Shown: one piece after another, positions 62,030 to 64,000 of the stretch
Layout: the number at the start of each line of letters is the position of its first letter
Position numbering within the stretch: position 1 is the stretch's first letter
From: Gemmobacter caeruleus
GTDB lineage: Bacteria; Pseudomonadota; Alphaproteobacteria; Rhodobacterales; Rhodobacteraceae
Assembly: GCF_008271655.1 (NCBI RefSeq)
Contig: NZ_VKKX01000022.1
Location: 124,001 to 188,000 of the forward strand
Length of the DNA stretch: 64,000 nucleotides
Direction of reading: 5' to 3'
Program-made: the position numbers and the translations under genes
Notes under the pieces: generated by a model
Databases searched by the model: none
What the model saw: only the letters and a program-made list of their open reading frames with translations
Told to the model about the DNA's origin: nothing

Positions 62030-63388
62030 ATGACCTTTGACCATGATCTTTTCGTCATCGGGGGCGGCTCGGGCGGGGTGCGCGCGGCGCGGATCGCCGC
62101 CTCAGAGGGCAAGGCCCGCGTCGCATTGGCCGAGGAATACCGCATGGGCGGCACCTGCGTCATTCGCGGCTGCGTGCCGAAAAAGCTGATGGTCTATGCC
62201 AGCGAATATCCCGGCCTGATCGAGGATGCCCGCGCCTATGGCTGGAAGGTGGCTGATGGCAGCTTTGACTGGGGCCATTTCCGCGCCGCGCTCGACAAGG
62301 AACTGAACCGGCTGGAGGCCGCCTATCGCGGCGGGCTGACCAATGCCGGCGTGACCATCCATGACCAGCGCGCGCGGGTGGTCGATGCGCATACGGTCGA
62401 ACTGGCCGACGGGCAGCGCTTCCGCGCCAAGCACATCCTGATCGCGACCGGCGGCCGCCCCTTCGTGCCGCATTTCCCCGGGTCGGATCTGGCGGTCACC
62501 TCGAACGAGATCTTTCGGATGGACGCCCTGCCCTCGCGCGTGCTGGTGGTGGGCGGCGGCTATATCGCCTCGGAATTCGCCTGTATCCTGAACGGGTTGG
62601 GGGTGAACGTCACCCAATCCTATCGCAGCGAACAGATCCTGCGCGGCTTTGACGACGAATGCCGCAGCCATATCGCCGATGCGATGCGCGCCTCGGGCAT
62701 CGACATCCGCCTGCACAGCATCGTCACCGGCCTGCGCAAGACCGGAACCGGCATCCTTGCCAGCTTTGCCGAAGGGCATGAGGCGGAATATGATCTGGTG
62801 CTTTATGCCACCGGCCGCGTGCCCAACAGCGACGGTCTGGGGCTGGAGGAAGCGGGCGTGCGTCTGGGCGCGCGGGGCGAGATCACGGTCGATGACCACA
62901 GCCAGACCTCGGTCCCGTCGATCTTTGCCGTGGGCGATGTGACCGACCGCATCAACCTGACCCCCGTCGCCATCCGCGAGGGGCATGCCTTTGCCGATAC
63001 CGTGTTCAAGGGCCAGCCCCGGCAGGCCGATCACGATCTGGTCGCCTCGGCCGTGTTCACCCAGCCGGAATTCGGCACGGTCGGCCTGTCCGAGGAAGCC
63101 GCCCGCGCGCAAGAGCCGATCGAGGTCTATACCGCGCGTTTTCGCCCGATGCAGACCCTGTTCGCCGGGCGCGAGGATCGGGTGCTGATGAAGCTGGTGG
63201 TCAGCCAGTCCAGCCGCAAGGTGCTGGGCTGCCACATCGTCGGCCCGGCTGCGGGCGAGATGATCCAGCTTGCCGCCATCGCGGTGAAGATGGGCGCCAC
63301 GAAAGAGGATTTCGACCGCACCGTCGCCGTGCATCCCACCATGTCCGAAGAACTGGTGACGATGCGCACGCCCACCCGTCGCGACTGA
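62030..63388 (+). CDS. gor: Glutathione-disulfide reductase
   Basis: FAD disulfide reductase of 452 residues that regenerates glutathione with NADPH. The FAD fold opens DHDLFVIGGGSGGVRAARIA. The redox-active pair is in GGTCVIRGCVPKKLMVYASE. The NADPH fold is VLVVGGGYIASEFACILNGL, and ATGRVPNSDGLGLEEAGV, FAVGDVTDRINLTPVAIREG and the C-terminal HPTMSEELVTM with the catalytic His are in order. The ATG at 62030 follows CAGGAGCCGAGC. Single gene after tRNA-Leu. Confidence 0.96.
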   Translation: MTFDHDLFVIGGGSGGVRAARIAASEGKARVALAEEYRMGGTCVIRGCVPKKLMVYASEYPGLIEDARAYGWKVADGSFDWGHFRAALDKELNRLEAAYRGGLTNAGVTIHDQRARVVDAHTVELADGQRFRAKHILIATGGRPFVPHFPGSDLAVTSNEIFRMDALPSRVLVVGGGYIASEFACILNGLGVNVTQSYRSEQILRGFDDECRSHIADAMRASGIDIRLHSIVTGLRKTGTGILASFAEGHEAEYDLVLYATGRVPNSDGLGLEEAGVRLGARGEITVDDHSQTSVPSIFAVGDVTDRINLTPVAIREGHAFADTVFKGQPRQADHDLVASAVFTQPEFGTVGLSEEAARAQEPIEVYTARFRPMQTLFAGREDRVLMKLVVSQSSRKVLGCHIVGPAAGEMIQLAAIAVKMGATKEDFDRTVAVHPTMSEELVTMRTPTRRD

Positions 63389-63506
63389 CGGCCCCGCACC
63401 GGCGGTGCCGCCGATGCGCCGCTGGTCAAACCTGCCGCGCCATGTCGTATTTCGCCTGCCCTCGGCGCGGAAACCCGGCATAGTCGGGCCGAACAGGGAG
63501 TCTCAG

Positions 63507-64000
63507 ATGTTTCTTTCGGTTTTCGACATGTTCAAGGTCGGGATCGGCCCGTCCTCCTCGCATACGATGGGGCCGATGGTGGCGGCGGCGCGGTTTCTCG
63601 ACCGGCTGCGCGCCAGCCCCTTCCATGCCCATGGGCTGCGCGCGTCGCTGCATGGCAGCCTGGCCTTTACCGGCGTCGGCCATGCGACCGACCGCGCCAC
63701 GATCCTCGGTCTCGCCGGGTTCGAACCGGCCAGCTATGACCACGAAAAGGCCGAGGCCGCGCTGGCCGAGATCAGCGCCACCCGGACGGTGACGCCGCCG
63801 GGGCTCGGGCCGCTGCGCTTTGATCCCAAGGCCGACATGCTGTTCGATTTCGGCCCCGCCCTGCCCGGCCATGCCAATGGCATGATCCTGCGCGCGCTCG
63901 ATTCCGAAGGCGACGTGATCCTGGAGGAAACCTATTACTCCATCGGCGGCGGTTTCGTGCTGACCGCGGCCGAACTCGCCGCTGGCGAAAAGGCGGCATC
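63507..64000 (+). CDS. sdaA: L-serine ammonia-lyase, N-terminal part (runs off the window end)
   Basis: Iron-sulfur L-serine dehydratase that forms pyruvate and ammonia. The 164 residues in the window open SVFDMFKVGIGPSSSHTMGP, the family hallmark, with HGLRASLHGSLAFTGVGHAT and ATILGLAGFEP following. The cluster-ligating cysteines are downstream of the window. The ATG at 63507 follows GGGAGTCTCAG. Confidence 0.95.
   Translation, partial: MFLSVFDMFKVGIGPSSSHTMGPMVAAARFLDRLRASPFHAHGLRASLHGSLAFTGVGHATDRATILGLAGFEPASYDHEKAEAALAEISATRTVTPPGLGPLRFDPKADMLFDFGPALPGHANGMILRALDSEGDVILEETYYSIGGGFVLTAAELAAGEKAA

Overview
The window is high-GC (roughly two-thirds G+C by eye) chromosomal DNA of an alphaproteobacterium, almost certainly Rhodobacterales and probably near Paracoccus/Rhodobacter. 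That placement is inferred from gene order (ppiD-trpE, trpG-trpD, trpC-moaC-moeA-lexA, comEC, gltX, gltA), from an alphaproteobacterial-type SOS box (GAAC-N7-GAAC) in front of lexA, and from RTX-type calcium-binding proteins and GlxA-type regulators. No phage, insertion sequence, integrase, CRISPR array, rRNA gene or replication origin is visible. Genes are packed tightly, many with 1-4 nt start/stop overlaps, and no gene-free stretch exceeds about 215 bases.

Layout. 1-5.7 kb: topA (3' end outside the window), a small exported protein, dprA, a GlxA/AraC regulator and gabT. 5.9-10.5 kb: biotin ECF transporter bioM-bioN-bioY, converging on a minus-strand operon aroQ / acyl-CoA ligase-like / thiolase-like. 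10.6-15 kb: asparaginase, msrP-msrQ, and metF divergent from a MetR-type regulator. 15-20.3 kb: two RTX-type proteins, suhB, a GFA-family protein, a rhomboid protease and a capsule/KpsS-like protein. 20.4-25.8 kb: tRNA-Pro(UGG), a DUF192 protein with a double cold-shock protein, pdxH, fabI with a LysE exporter, gpt and an aminotransferase. 25.8-41.6 kb: the conserved core ppiD-trpE, divergent polysaccharide deacetylase, trpG-trpD, ung, trpC-moaC-moeA, lexA, comEC (minus), gltX and gltA. 41.6-50.9 kb: membrane acyltransferase-like protein, thioesterase, DUF2235 hydrolase, ornithine decarboxylase divergent from an Lrp regulator, HxlR regulator divergent from DUF1428-VOC, and valS. 51-64 kb: MFS exporter with an extra C-terminal domain, DnaJ-related DUF1992, HisC-like aminotransferase, DUF4177, gatB, lytic transglycosylase lipoprotein, 3-oxoacid CoA-transferase pair, sterol-desaturase/ICMT-like membrane pair, an unknown cytosolic-looking protein, tRNA-Leu(UAA), gor and the 5' part of sdaA.

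Functional themes. Most of the window is housekeeping: tryptophan synthesis from chorismate, molybdopterin synthesis (moaC, moeA) alongside a molybdoenzyme (MsrP), translation (gltX, valS, gatB, two tRNAs), DNA maintenance (topA, ung, lexA) and DNA uptake/processing (dprA, comEC). The least conventional biology is (i) a dispersed, structured intergenic repeat family (five loci, seven copies of a core GAGGATATTT-N3-AACAGATGAA, each joined to a GC-rich hairpin), two of which are ~150-nt near-palindromes, and (ii) the biotin transporter facing an acyl-CoA ligase-like and a thiolase-like gene whose active-site motifs are altered. All functional calls come from reading motifs and gene order; no database search was run.
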